Source: Candidatus Laterigemmans baculatus (lineage in GTDB: Bacteria > Planctomycetota > Planctomycetia > Pirellulales > Pirellulaceae). Taken from it: DNA of 64,000 bases. The translations under genes were made by a program, and so were the position numbers. Shown one piece after another: positions 34,029 to 43,697 of the stretch. The stretch's first letter is position 1. Every line of letters begins with the position of its first letter. The stretch covers positions 17,338 through 81,337 of the forward strand of contig NZ_WRPR01000052.1 of assembly GCF_010367455.1 (NCBI RefSeq). The letters run 5' to 3'. Under the pieces are notes generated by a model, which worked only from the letters and a program-made list of their open reading frames with translations, ran no database searches and was not told the DNA's origin.

Positions 34029-34586
34029 ATGCCCGCCAAGCCTCGCCATCTGCTGACGGCCCCCGAAGCCTGGGGCGTAGTTGCCCGCGATCCGTTCGAT
34101 CGCCACGGAGAGATCCAGCTGACTCCGGGACATTTGGAGATCGCCGCCGGAAACCCCGGCAGCGGGCTGGTCTACCGCGGTCCCCTGCCCCGAACCGACT
34201 ACCGGATCACGCTCGAAGCCCAGCGAACGGCCGGCGAAGATTTCTTCTGCGGGCTGACGTTCCCGATCGGCTCGCAGCACGCGACGCTGATCATCGGCGG
34301 CTGGGGCGGCGGCGTGACCGGAATCTCGAACATCGACGGGATGTCCGCGATCGAGAACCCGACGACCAGCTACACCCCGTTTGAAAACGATCGCTGGTAC
34401 AAGATCGAGCTGCGGGTCACCGAGCCGCTGCTGGTCGCCCTGGTCGACGGGGAGGAAATCTTGAGCGTCGACGCCGAGGGGCGGCAATTCAACGTCTGGC
34501 CCGAGCTCGAACCGATGCGGCCGCTCGGGATCGCCACCTGGAAAACCGCCGCCACGATCCGCCGAATGCAGCTCGAGCGGGTGTGA
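34029..34586 (+). CDS. DUF1080-like / LamG-like jelly-roll protein
   Basis: From the ATG at 34029 the protein has 185 residues with no signal peptide. It reads as a single beta-sandwich (LTPGHLEIAAGNPGSGLVY, FFCGLTFPIGSQHATLIIG, WYKIELRVTEPLLVALVDG) ending in IATWKTAATIRRMQLERV. This fits the DUF1080 / concanavalin-like fold, but the sequence lacks the strongest DUF1080 signatures seen in the 25.3 kb gene. Carbohydrate binding is inference. An ATG at 33996 would add 11 residues. Confidence 0.7.
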   Translation: MPAKPRHLLTAPEAWGVVARDPFDRHGEIQLTPGHLEIAAGNPGSGLVYRGPLPRTDYRITLEAQRTAGEDFFCGLTFPIGSQHATLIIGGWGGGVTGISNIDGMSAIENPTTSYTPFENDRWYKIELRVTEPLLVALVDGEEILSVDAEGRQFNVWPELEPMRPLGIATWKTAATIRRMQLERV

Positions 34587-34600
34587 GGGGGATTTTCAAT

Positions 34601-34714
34601 CGTACTCGTACTCAGCGGAGCGGTACTCGTACTCAGCGGAGCGGTACTCGATTCCCCCGCGAGTTCCGTGATGGCTTCGAGTACGAGTACGAGTACCGCT
34701 TCGCTGAGTACGAG
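34601..34714. repeat. Family E block 2 (21-bp units, spacer, inverted hexamers)
   Basis: It starts near TCAATCGTAC like block 1 and has two copies of TACTCGTACTCAGCGGAGCG plus G. A spacer (CGATTCCCCCGCGAGTTC region) follows, then GAGTAC hexamers with one inverted 21-bp copy (CCGCTTCGCTGAGTACGAG). The layout matches 3422-3770 but is shorter. Confidence 0.88.
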
Positions 34715-34736
34715 ATAAAGAAGCATCCAGCGCACG

Positions 34737-34780
34737 AAAAAACCCGTCGATGGGGACCAAGGTGAATCCCCACCGACGGG
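34737..34780 (-). terminator. Rho-independent terminator on the minus strand
   Basis: Arms CCCGTCGATGGGGA (34743-34756) and TCCCCACCGACGGG (34767-34780) pair over 14 positions with one mismatch around a 10-base loop. On the minus strand the hairpin is followed by six T residues (34742-34737). Confidence 0.85.
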
Positions 34781-34861
34781 CAAAGCAATTCTCGCACAAT
34801 ACTTAAATGAAGTGATCGGCGAGTGGGGTGGCGGCCACGCTTGCGTAGCCCGCCGACTGCG

Positions 34862-34903
34862 CTACGGGTTACCACCCCGTTGGCTAGTACAGCAATAATC
34901 CAC
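34862..34903 (-). CDS. Candidate 13-codon peptide with a perfect ribosome-binding sequence
   Basis: On the minus strand AAAAGGAGGTGATC (34919-34906) matches the anti-Shine-Dalgarno end of 16S rRNA over about 13 bases. Seven bases after GGAGG a GTG (34903-34901) opens a short frame, MDYCCTSQRGGNP, ending with TAG at 34862. A second GTG overlapping the SD would start a longer frame through the terminator and is poorly spaced. About 80 bp later the hairpin terminator at 34743-34780 ends the unit. It may be a leader-type or Cys-containing peptide, or part of a structured RNA. Evidence is only the ribosome site and terminator. Confidence 0.35.
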   Translation of the reverse strand: MDYCCTSQRGGNP

Positions 34904-35102
34904 TTGATCACCTCCTTTTGCTACAAACTCAGCAGACGCCTTCCGGTGCCAACCAGAATGGAGGGCGGTCTGCTCTGAAGCCGTCCGTCGCGACGCGGAA
35001 CCTCGCGACCCAACATTCCCACTATTCGCTCGGCTGCGCGGAAAAGCAAGCAGAAATTCTGGGGCACTCAGCCCCCCCGTCGCAGACGGTGCCCGCCGCC
35101 GC

Positions 35103-35309
35103 TCAGGCTTCGGTTTCGTAGAGCACGATGATCAGCACGTCGGAGTCGCTGAAGGTGTTCATCGCCGTCCCGGGAGCGACGGTCTGGGGAGCGATGTTGC
35201 CGGTGATCGAAACGATCCGAGCTCCCGATTCTCGGACCCAGCCGTTGATCGTCTCCTCGAGCGCCCCGAGTTCCCCTTCGACGCTTTTGAAAATCTTGAC
35301 CTGCTGCAT
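35103..35309 (-). CDS. Small conserved-looking protein (68 residues), unknown function
   Basis: ATG at 35309 is preceded by GGAGAAG at good spacing on the minus strand. The product begins MQQVKIFKSVEGELGALEET and has a C-terminal strand VLIIVLYETEA; the middle (GARIVSITGNIAPQTVAPG) is beta-rich. Length and composition suggest a compact alpha/beta fold, like the short DUF-type proteins frequent in planctomycetes, and I do not recognise the family. It is divergent from the Ski2-like helicase gene at 35450. The candidate peptide and terminator lie about 200-370 bp downstream on the same strand. Confidence 0.72.
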   Translation of the reverse strand: MQQVKIFKSVEGELGALEETINGWVRESGARIVSITGNIAPQTVAPGTAMNTFSDSDVLIIVLYETEA

Positions 35310-35449
35310 GGTTTGTCTTCTCCAGGGGGTAGCCGCGGGATTCTCTTGCGTCCTCCGAGTCTAAGGCGGCACGAGTCGCGGTTCGAGTACTCAGTACTCC
35401 GTACTCCGTCTCCTCCGCACTCGCCGCTCCTGCCCTACAATCACTCTCC

Positions 35450-37996
35450 ATGAATCGCTCCGCCCCCCCTATCGACCCCGATCTCGATCGCGACACGCTT
35501 GCGGCCGAATACTTTGACCTGCTTCCGTTCGAGCCCTATCCGGTTCAGGAGGAAGCGCTGCTGGCGTACTTCACTTCGCCGCAGGGAGTGCTGGTCTGTG
35601 CGCCGACCGGGACGGGCAAGACGTTGATCGCCGAGGCGGCGGTCTACGAAGCGCTGCGGACCGGCAGCCGGATGTATTACACGACGCCGCTGATCGCGCT
35701 GACCGACCAGAAGCTCGACGAGCTGCGGCGGTCGGCAGTCGGCTGGGGCTTTAGCGCCGACCAGATCGGCCTAGTGACGGGCAACCGCACGGTCAATCCG
35801 AACGCCCCGGTGCTGGTGGTCGTCGCCGAGATCCTGCTGAACCGGTTGCTGAATCGTGAGAAGTTTGACTTCTCCGATGTCGGCTCGGTGGTGATGGACG
35901 AGTTCCATTCGTTCAACGACGCCGAGCGGGGGATCGTCTGGGAGCTGACCCTGGGGCTGCTCCCGCCGTCGGTTCGCCTGATGCTGCTGAGCGCGACGGT
36001 GGGCAACGAGCTGGAGTTCACCTCCTGGATGGCCCGCGCCCATGACCGGCGGGTGCAGCTGGTCCGCGGAACCGAGCGAATCGTGCCGCTGCAATTCGAA
36101 TGGGTCGAAGATCAACTGCTCGGCGACTTTGCCGAAAAGATCGCTGCCGGCCCGCCCGATTCGCGCCGCACGCCGGCCCTCTTCTTCTGCTTCAATCGCG
36201 CCCAGTGCTGGACGGTGGCCGAGCTGCTCAAAGGCAAAAGCCTGATCGACAAATCGCGGCAAGCCGAGCTGGCCGATTACCTCAACGCGGCCGAACTGAG
36301 CGAGGGAGCCGGACCGAAGCTGAAGGCGATCCTGATGCGCGGCGTCGGCGTCCACCACGCCGGCATCCTGCCCCGCTATCGGCGGATCGTTGAGGAGCTG
36401 TTCCAAAGAAAGCTGCTCAGCGTGTGCGTCTGCACCGAGACGCTCTCGGCGGGCATCAACCTGCCGGCCCGCTCGGTCGTGCTGCCGAGCTTGCTCAAGG
36501 GACCGAAGGACAAAAAAAAAGTCGTCGAAGCTTCCACGGCCCACCAGATCTTCGGTCGCGCCGGCCGACCCCAGTTCGACGACCGCGGCTTCGTCTACGC
36601 CCTGGCTCACGAGGACGACGTCAAGCTGCTCAAGTGGAAGGAGAAGTACGACCAGATCCCCGAGGACATCAAAGACCCGGGGCTGATGAAAGCCAAAAAG
36701 CAGCTGAAGAAAAAGATGCCCAAGCGGCGGGCCGGTGAGCAGTACTGGACCCAGCAGCAATTCGAGCACCTCCGCAACGCCCCGAGCGCCCACCTAGCCA
36801 GCCGCGGACACCTGCCCTGGCGATTGCTCGCTTACCTCCTGGGCCGCTCCCCCGAAGTGCAGCCGCTCCGCGATCTCGTCGGGCGACGGCTAATGCAACC
36901 CAAACAAATCGAAGAGGCCCAGCGGCAGCTCAACCGGATGCTGCTCACGCTCTGGACGGCCGGCTACATCGAACTCGAACCCAAGCCGCGACCGAAAGCG
37001 GCCCCTCAGGCCGCCAAGCCGACCACCAAACTCACGCCGCAGCAGCGTGCCGAGGCGGCGGTGGAAAAACCGGCGGTGGAAAAACCCGAGGGCCTGTTTG
37101 GCGAATTGCTCGCCGAGATGCGGGAGGCCGAGCTGGAACCGGCCGCAGAGGGGGCCGCGGAGGAGACTGCCGGGCACGGCGCTCACGGGAGCGGATCGGG
37201 GGACAGCGAATCGGACGCCGAAGCCGCTGCGGCTCGCGGCTACGAGCTGGACGACTACCGCCCGCAGTACGCGCACCCAACCAGCCGCCTGCCGCTGCTG
37301 GTTCAACTCCGCAGCATCAATCCGCTCTACGGCGTCTACCTGGCCGACCAGCTCGCGATCGCCGACCCGAACGAACGCTTGCTGGCTTTGGAGAGCGTGC
37401 TGGAAGTTCCCGGCACGGTCGCGCGGCTAGTCCGCGTCCCCCGCTACGACGTGATGCCCCCGGGGACGCTGGCCCAAACGCGGCTCGACCCGCGGCTGCT
37501 GCAGCTCGGCCTGGCGACGCCCGAGGAGCTCGGCTCGCCGAAGGACGAGGAAGAGGAGGAGATCGAGAACAAGGGTTTTGGGCGGGTGATGTTCGAGGAG
37601 CCGAAGGTCTGGCCGCTGACTCTCGGCGAGAAGATCCATCGGCTGTTCGAACACGACTTTCCCCGCGTTCACGACGTGCGGGTGCGGCCGGTTTGGATCG
37701 CAGGCGAGCTGCTCGAATTCGGCGGCGACTTCAATGCCTACGTGACCGCTCGCAAGCTGCAAAAAGAAGAAGGCGTGCTGTTCCGCCATCTCCTGCGGCT
37801 GATTTTGCTGCTCGACGAGATGGCCAACATCCCTCCCTACGAAACGACTCCCGAGGAGTGGGAGGATCCGCTCGATGACTGGGCCGACCTACTGACCGAG
37901 ACGTGCCGCCGCGTCGACCCGCAGAGCACCGACGAGGTTTTGGAGCTGGCCGGCCACGGCGAAGACTTGATCGCCCCCGGTCGCCGCAAGGGTTGA
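35450..37996 (+). CDS. Ski2/Mtr4-like superfamily 2 DExH helicase
   Basis: The protein has 848 residues. Helicase motifs are Q-like YPVQEEALLAYF, Walker A APTGTGKT (51-58), Ia TTPLIALTDQKL, DEFH box (150-153), SAT motif LMLLSATVG, motif IV region PALFFCFNRAQ, motif V TETLSAGINLPA and motif VI QIFGRAGRPQF. These place it with the Ski2-like DExH helicases. The C-terminal 330 residues start with a basic KKQLKKKMPKRRAG segment, include a low-complexity linker (about 510-600) and end in an uncharacterised domain. In eukaryotes Ski2/Mtr4 feed RNA to the exosome; bacterial members may unwind RNA or DNA, and the target here is unknown. Confidence 0.88.
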   Translation: MNRSAPPIDPDLDRDTLAAEYFDLLPFEPYPVQEEALLAYFTSPQGVLVCAPTGTGKTLIAEAAVYEALRTGSRMYYTTPLIALTDQKLDELRRSAVGWGFSADQIGLVTGNRTVNPNAPVLVVVAEILLNRLLNREKFDFSDVGSVVMDEFHSFNDAERGIVWELTLGLLPPSVRLMLLSATVGNELEFTSWMARAHDRRVQLVRGTERIVPLQFEWVEDQLLGDFAEKIAAGPPDSRRTPALFFCFNRAQCWTVAELLKGKSLIDKSRQAELADYLNAAELSEGAGPKLKAILMRGVGVHHAGILPRYRRIVEELFQRKLLSVCVCTETLSAGINLPARSVVLPSLLKGPKDKKKVVEASTAHQIFGRAGRPQFDDRGFVYALAHEDDVKLLKWKEKYDQIPEDIKDPGLMKAKKQLKKKMPKRRAGEQYWTQQQFEHLRNAPSAHLASRGHLPWRLLAYLLGRSPEVQPLRDLVGRRLMQPKQIEEAQRQLNRMLLTLWTAGYIELEPKPRPKAAPQAAKPTTKLTPQQRAEAAVEKPAVEKPEGLFGELLAEMREAELEPAAEGAAEETAGHGAHGSGSGDSESDAEAAAARGYELDDYRPQYAHPTSRLPLLVQLRSINPLYGVYLADQLAIADPNERLLALESVLEVPGTVARLVRVPRYDVMPPGTLAQTRLDPRLLQLGLATPEELGSPKDEEEEEIENKGFGRVMFEEPKVWPLTLGEKIHRLFEHDFPRVHDVRVRPVWIAGELLEFGGDFNAYVTARKLQKEEGVLFRHLLRLILLLDEMANIPPYETTPEEWEDPLDDWADLLTETCRRVDPQSTDEVLELAGHGEDLIAPGRRKG

Positions 37997-38014
37997 AGGC
38001 CCTGTCAAAAAACG

Positions 38015-38066
38015 CCAAACGACACCCTCCCCCCGGGAGGGTCGCGAGGAACGAGCGGGGAGGGGC
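38015..38066. repeat. Family C GC-rich module, copy 3
   Basis: CACCCTCCCCCCGGGAGGGT followed by CGCGAGGAACGAGCGGGGAG, preceded by CAAAAAACGCC. It starts about 20 bp after the helicase stop and is an inverted match to the module at 9916-9980. Confidence 0.8.
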
Positions 38067-38162
38067 CGGTAGACGCTCGCGCGATGAGTGCGTGTGACCC
38101 TTTTTCCTCAACGTATTGGCTTGTTTTCTAACGGCTCAATCGAGAGTTCGTGCCGAAACCCA

Positions 38163-38330
38163 TTGCCCTCCCCGGGCCTAAGAGCCCGACCCTCCCGCAA
38201 GCGGGAGGGTGAGATTTTGACGTGCCGCTTCTACTTCTGGCGCCCTTTTCTTCCGGGCTTTTCACCATCCCAGCCCGACCCTCCCGGGGGGAGGGTGATG
38301 GTGATATGCAGTTTTCTGACGGAGCCTAGC
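38163..38330. repeat. Two further family C modules with a TTTTCTGAC end
   Basis: GCCCTCCCCGGGCCTAAGAG with CCCTCCCGCAAGCGGGAGGG (38165-38210), and CCCGACCCTCCCGGGGGGAG (38274-38293) ending in GCAGTTTTCTGACGGAGCCT (38309-38328). The latter end matches the terminal inverted repeat of the island at 23621-23896. Together with 38015-38066 they fill the 414 bp between the helicase and the dehydrogenase gene; nothing else was seen there. Confidence 0.75.
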
Positions 38331-38410
38331 CTCGTTGACGATCTCCGGGCGGTCGGGTAGCCTCCGGCCTGGAATAAATACGGCAAATCCCGCACCTTTG
38401 GAGCATATTG

Positions 38411-39505
<1,095 letters not shown>

Positions 39506-39509
39506 CGGA

Positions 39510-40574
39510 ATGGATTACCGGCGGATCATCGACGGCCAGCGGCGCGACCCGCTGGCCGTCGTCGCGCGCTCGGCCCTGCGGATCGCTGCGATTCCCTACG
39601 GGGCCGCGGTCCGCCTCCGCAACCGACGGTACGATTCCCAGCGCCTGCCCATCCACCGCGCGGGCGTTCCAGTAATCTCCGTCGGCAACCTCACCGCCGG
39701 CGGGACCGGCAAGACACCGATGGTCGCGGCGATTGCCGCCCATCTCCGCGGGCGGGGACTGCGGGTCGGCTTGGTCAGCCGCGGCTACCGCAGCGACGAG
39801 AGCGGCAGCAACGACGAGGCCCGCGAACTCTACGACCGGATCCCCGACGTTCCCCACGTGCAGAATCCCGACCGAGTCGAAGCGGCACGAGTGGTGGTCG
39901 AGGAACTGGAGATGGAAGCGATCGTGCTCGACGACGGCTTCCAACACCGCCGCCTGCACCGCGATCTGGACGTCGTCCTGATCGATGCGACCTGCCCCTT
40001 TGGTTACGGGCACCTCCTGCCACGAGGCCTGCTCCGCGAGCCGCTCACAGCGCTCGCCCGCGCCGACGCGATCGTGATCTCCCGGGCCAGCCGCACCGAC
40101 GCCGCCCGCCGTGCCGCGATTCGCCAGACGATCGCGAAGCACGCACCGCAGGCAATCATCGCCGAAGCCGACCACGTTCCCGCTCGCTTGATTCGACACA
40201 CCGGGGCCGAAACCGCCGCCGCTGGCGAAGCGCTCGCGAGCCTCCACAACCGCCCGCTCGCCGCGTTCGCCGGGCTCGGCAATCCGCAGCCCTTCTTCGA
40301 TTCGCTGAGCGAGCTCGGGGGGCGGGTGATTGCGACTCGCGCTCTGGCGGACCATTGCCCCTACGATCGCCCCACCGTCGAGTCGCTCGACGAGTGGCTC
40401 GGGGAACTCCGCCAGAGCGAACCCGAATTGCTGGCCGTCTGCACCCACAAGGACTTGGTCAAACTCCGCACCGATCGGCTGGGCGGGACCCCGCTACGGG
40501 CGCTGGCGATCGAGCTGCGGCTGACCGCCGGCGAAGCGGAATTCTGGCAAGCGATCGAGCGGGTGGTGGAATAG
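39510..40574 (+). CDS. lpxK: Tetraacyldisaccharide 4'-kinase LpxK
   Basis: The protein has 354 residues. It shows the N-terminal membrane-associating helix, the P-loop variant VGNLTAGGTGKTPMV (about 58-72), LVSRGYRSDE, VLDDGFQHRRLHRDLDVVLI and LPRGLLREPLTALARAD, the classic LpxK set. It phosphorylates the lipid A disaccharide at the 4' position, consistent with an LPS-containing outer membrane and with the LptF/LptG-type gene at 376. The start is 4 bp after the dehydrogenase stop, so the two genes probably share a transcript despite unrelated roles. Confidence 0.93.
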   Translation: MDYRRIIDGQRRDPLAVVARSALRIAAIPYGAAVRLRNRRYDSQRLPIHRAGVPVISVGNLTAGGTGKTPMVAAIAAHLRGRGLRVGLVSRGYRSDESGSNDEARELYDRIPDVPHVQNPDRVEAARVVVEELEMEAIVLDDGFQHRRLHRDLDVVLIDATCPFGYGHLLPRGLLREPLTALARADAIVISRASRTDAARRAAIRQTIAKHAPQAIIAEADHVPARLIRHTGAETAAAGEALASLHNRPLAAFAGLGNPQPFFDSLSELGGRVIATRALADHCPYDRPTVESLDEWLGELRQSEPELLAVCTHKDLVKLRTDRLGGTPLRALAIELRLTAGEAEFWQAIERVVE

Positions 40575-40646
40575 GCGTACAGAGTTTCACAGCCCTTAGA
40601 AATCGCCGCGAGGCTCGAAGCAAGACGTCGCGAAACAGCACGTAAA

Positions 40647-40748
40647 TCAGCCGCCACGCGCTAGCGTCCGGTTCCCACGGCGCTTCGGGGAACCGGGGGC
40701 TAGCGCCCGGCGGCTGATGAATAATCCGGGCTAGCGGCGGCGGCTGAT
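40647..40748. repeat. Family A palindromic repeat, copy 6, with extra half-copy
   Basis: The main element (40647-40717) runs from TCAGCCGCCACGCGCTAGCG to CGCCCGGCGGCTGA, followed by TGAATAATCC and the half element GGGCTAGCGGCGGCGGCTGA. It lies between the convergent lpxK and BON-domain genes. Confidence 0.92.
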
Positions 40749-40761
40749 GAACCGCCCCAGC

Positions 40762-41157
40762 CTACAGCGGCTCGCTCGTGACCCGCTCGACCGATACCTG
40801 GTTGACCAGACGCAGATGGGGGGCATGCTGCCGGACGGTCTCTTGAGCCAACTGCTTGTGATAGAAGCACTGCACGCGGCCGGAGATCAACACCTGCTCG
40901 CCTTCGCAGCAGACCCGCAGCTCGCGAAGCCCGGAGACGGAGCTCGACGCGAGGGCGAGCTGGGCGGGATGGTCGACCCCCAGCCCCGGCTGCGGCGCGA
41001 GTTGCGGCTGCGGCGCGAGTTGCGGCTCCAGCGCCAGTTGCGGCGCGAGTGGCGACTGGGCAGCCGGCGCGGTCACGACTTCCTGCGGCTCACCTCCCTG
41101 TGGGTGCGCCCCATCGATGCGGGCGCTCCTTCCATAGCTCGTCTTCTGACCGGGCAT
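40762..41157 (-). CDS. Small BON-domain protein with a Pro/Gln/Leu linker
   Basis: The protein has 131 residues. Residues 78-128 fit a BON domain: SGLRELRVCCEGEQVLISGR, then CFYHKQLAQETVRQH and RLVNQVSVE, matching the 'I..v.v.v.nG.v.L.G.v.s...k..a...a..v.GV..V.n.l' pattern. The middle (about 35-60) is a Gln/Pro/Leu/Ala repeat (LAPQPQLAPQPGLG). BON modules often bind phospholipid or act in envelope or osmotic-stress proteins; no signal peptide is visible. It is alone between lpxK and a divergent gene. Confidence 0.75.
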   Translation of the reverse strand: MPGQKTSYGRSARIDGAHPQGGEPQEVVTAPAAQSPLAPQLALEPQLAPQPQLAPQPGLGVDHPAQLALASSSVSGLRELRVCCEGEQVLISGRVQCFYHKQLAQETVRQHAPHLRLVNQVSVERVTSEPL

Positions 41158-41373
41158 CGCGATGCAGTCTCCGTCCCTAGGTAATTGACGACCAAACCTT
41201 GCACTTTGTGCCGGCGCCTGTCAACCAACGCGAGCTCAATTTCGTGGTCCTCGCGTTGCGCGGGCGACAGCGGATCCGGTTAGCTAAATTGGAGTAGATC
41301 ACTGCCGCGGCCGCAGCGTTTGACGCTGCTGTTTCATCCTGAGTTTTCCGGCATAGGTGGGCGAGCCGAACCG

Positions 41374-42018
41374 ATGAGATCCCTGCTTCGGCCGAGCGAC
41401 GGCCAGCTGATCGAGTATCTCATGCAGGCGGCAGAATTGCCTCTGAACGGCAGCTCGACCTCCGAGGATCTGCTCTCGATTCGCCACTCGGTGCCGCTCG
41501 GCCAAGGAGCGACGGCGTACCGCCGCGCCGTCGCCCACCTGCTCAACTGGGCCTTCATTCCGACCGATCTGGTCGAGTTCTTCTGGGCCCAGCGGCCTCT
41601 GATTCCCGGCACGACGGTCGCCACCGGGATGTGGGTCCGGCGGTTCTACTGGGTCAATCCCTGCCGGATCACCAGCGTGTCGGTCGAGCCGAATGTCGCG
41701 GCGATCGACGATCCGTCGCTCACCAGCGAGAGCCTGGGAGACGCCCGGGCACGGGTGGTTTGGCACACCGTGGAAGGGCATTCTCTCGCCGGGGAACAGG
41801 CTTTCACCGTCATCCACTCAGGCGAGACGGGCGAAGTCGAATTCGAAGTCACCGGCCTGGCCGAGCCGGTGGCTTGGCTCCGGATGCACTCGAAGCGGAT
41901 CCACGCGCTGCGGCACAAGTTTGCCGAACGGAGCTGCCATTCGATGCAGCGGGCGATGACGGGCCCCCCGCCGTGCAAACCCCCCGCACTGTCCAAATCG
42001 GCATCAAGGGGTGTTTGA
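41374..42018 (+). CDS. DUF1990 family protein
   Basis: From the ATG at 41374 the protein has 214 residues. It contains the DUF1990 pattern: SVPLGQGATAYRRAVAHLLN near the start, WVRRFYWVNPCRITSV in the middle, ARVVWHTVEGHSLAGEQAFT and GEVEFEVTGLAEPVAWL. Members are found in bacteria and plants; the function is not established. The C terminus (after about 190) becomes Pro/Ser-rich and may be a tail. Confidence 0.8.
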   Translation: MRSLLRPSDGQLIEYLMQAAELPLNGSSTSEDLLSIRHSVPLGQGATAYRRAVAHLLNWAFIPTDLVEFFWAQRPLIPGTTVATGMWVRRFYWVNPCRITSVSVEPNVAAIDDPSLTSESLGDARARVVWHTVEGHSLAGEQAFTVIHSGETGEVEFEVTGLAEPVAWLRMHSKRIHALRHKFAERSCHSMQRAMTGPPPCKPPALSKSASRGV

Positions 42019-42109
42019 CAACGCGTCGGAGCAACGTACATAGAGGGTGTAAATGAGGCGTGACAGATGTACCGCGCCCGGCACAGCGACCTCTCATCAC
42101 CCTACGTTC

Positions 42110-43624
42110 ATGATTGTCGATGTCCTCGTCGCTCTAAGCTGTGGGTTGGTTGGGCTCATGTGCGGGTGGTTGATCTATCCGACCCTCAACTCCACCGACC
42201 CGGAGAGCGACGAGCCGCCGGGGGCCCCACCGGCGACGGCTGCTTCCACGCAAGACGAGCGTGAGCGGCTGACGCAGATTGCCGCCCGCGTGCGGACGCT
42301 CAACGCGCGGGTTGCCGCGGATGTCGATGCCCACCAGTCGCGAATCCGCGAAGTCAACGAGGCGCTCAGCGAAGTCGACCTGCAAAACGAGCCGGAGTTG
42401 ATCCTCGAGGCGATGAGCCGGCTGCTCGACGCCAGCGAAAAGATGCGCGACCAGCTCGAGCAGGCCGAAGACCGCTTGCAGGAACAGAATCTGCAGCTGC
42501 AGACCGCCGAGCAACGAGCGATGACCGACTCGCTGACCCGGTTGGCCAATCGCCGGGCTCTCGACGAACACCTGCAGGCACGAGCCGAGCTGCGTGGGTC
42601 GGAGCCGACGACGATGATGCTCTTCGACATCGACCACTTCAAAGACTTCAACGACTCCTACGGCCACCTGGCCGGAGACGAAGTCCTCCGCGTCGTCGCC
42701 AAGATGGTCCAGGCTCGCGCCCAGGAAGAATGCTTGGTCGCCCGGTACGGGGGAGAAGAATTCGCAGTCGTCTTCGATGGCAAGACGCTCGACGATTGCC
42801 GCCTCGCCGCCGAGCAGATCCGCGCGGCGATCGGCCACCGCGAGATCCTGTTCGCGGGCAAACGCCTGCGGGTGACGGCCAGTGCCGGCTTGGCCGAGCA
42901 CTACGAGGACGAGTCGGTCGAAGAGTGGATCAGCCGCACCGACAAAGCCCTCTACGCCTCCAAAGCGGCCGACCGCAACTGCCTGCACTCGATCGAGGGA
43001 GACCAGCCGGTCCTGTTCCTCCCCCCTCCCGAGGAACCGATCTTAAAATCGCGCCGCGCGACCAAGGAAACCGCCGAGGAAGCCAGCGAGCCCCTCACCG
43101 CTCACCCCAAGAATCCTTCCGCCTCCCTGCCCGACTACCTCCAACGCCTCCCCAGCGGCAAGCGTTTGGAGACCGAGTTCGGCGAGATGCTCACCGGACT
43201 CAGCGGCGTCGGCGTCTCGTTCGTGACCGCGGTCGTTCGCATCGACGACGAAGCGGCCGACACGGAACAACTGCAGCTCGTCGCCCGCACCGCGCGCAAG
43301 GTCCTTCGCAGCGTCGACCGGATCGGAATTCTCGACCACCGCACGCTGGTGATCGGGATGCCGAGTGTCGACCGCGAGTCGGCGGTCCTGCGGGGAGACG
43401 ATCTCCGCAGCACCCTGGCGCACCACGACGAGAGCAACCCGCGGCTGGCGGGCATGCATCCGACGGTGACGGTTTCGATGGCCAGCAGCCGCGAAGCCGC
43501 TTCGTTTCCGCAGATGCTCAGCCTGGCGGTGCAGACGCTCGAACAGGCCGCCACCAGCGGCTCCGATCAGACCGTCGCCCGCTGGGATTTGGAGTCTTCG
43601 GTTTCCGCTCAAAAAACGTCTTGA
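42110..43624 (+). CDS. Diguanylate cyclase with active GGEEF and a degenerate second GGDEF-like domain
   Basis: From the ATG at 42110 the protein has 504 residues with one N-terminal membrane helix (VDVLVALSCGLVGLMCGWLI) and a coiled coil at about 50-135. The GGDEF domain carries MTDSLTRLANRRALDE, FDIDHFKDFNDSYGHLAGDE and YGGEEF (214-218). The expected RxxD inhibitory site just upstream of GGEEF is absent (QEECLVARY), so product feedback may be weak. Residues 360-490 resemble a second GGDEF fold without the signature. It would make cyclic di-GMP at the inner membrane. Confidence 0.9.
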   Translation: MIVDVLVALSCGLVGLMCGWLIYPTLNSTDPESDEPPGAPPATAASTQDERERLTQIAARVRTLNARVAADVDAHQSRIREVNEALSEVDLQNEPELILEAMSRLLDASEKMRDQLEQAEDRLQEQNLQLQTAEQRAMTDSLTRLANRRALDEHLQARAELRGSEPTTMMLFDIDHFKDFNDSYGHLAGDEVLRVVAKMVQARAQEECLVARYGGEEFAVVFDGKTLDDCRLAAEQIRAAIGHREILFAGKRLRVTASAGLAEHYEDESVEEWISRTDKALYASKAADRNCLHSIEGDQPVLFLPPPEEPILKSRRATKETAEEASEPLTAHPKNPSASLPDYLQRLPSGKRLETEFGEMLTGLSGVGVSFVTAVVRIDDEAADTEQLQLVARTARKVLRSVDRIGILDHRTLVIGMPSVDRESAVLRGDDLRSTLAHHDESNPRLAGMHPTVTVSMASSREAASFPQMLSLAVQTLEQAATSGSDQTVARWDLESSVSAQKTS

Positions 43625-43697
43625 CCGGCGGCCGCTTCCGCCCCTATCTTTCACCTATCGCCGAGCCACCAACCGCTCGGCGACGACCAAACCACCG

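Noticed and set aside
34633..34911. 92-residue minus-strand ORF starting at the overlapping GTG
   Set aside because: Its start codon overlaps the Shine-Dalgarno and the frame runs through the terminator hairpin into family E repeats.
34906..34919. GATCACCTCCTTTT read as the 3' end of a 16S rRNA gene
   Set aside because: The preceding sequence lacks the conserved 16S 3' helix and no rRNA lies upstream; the minus-strand reading as a strong ribosome site fits better.
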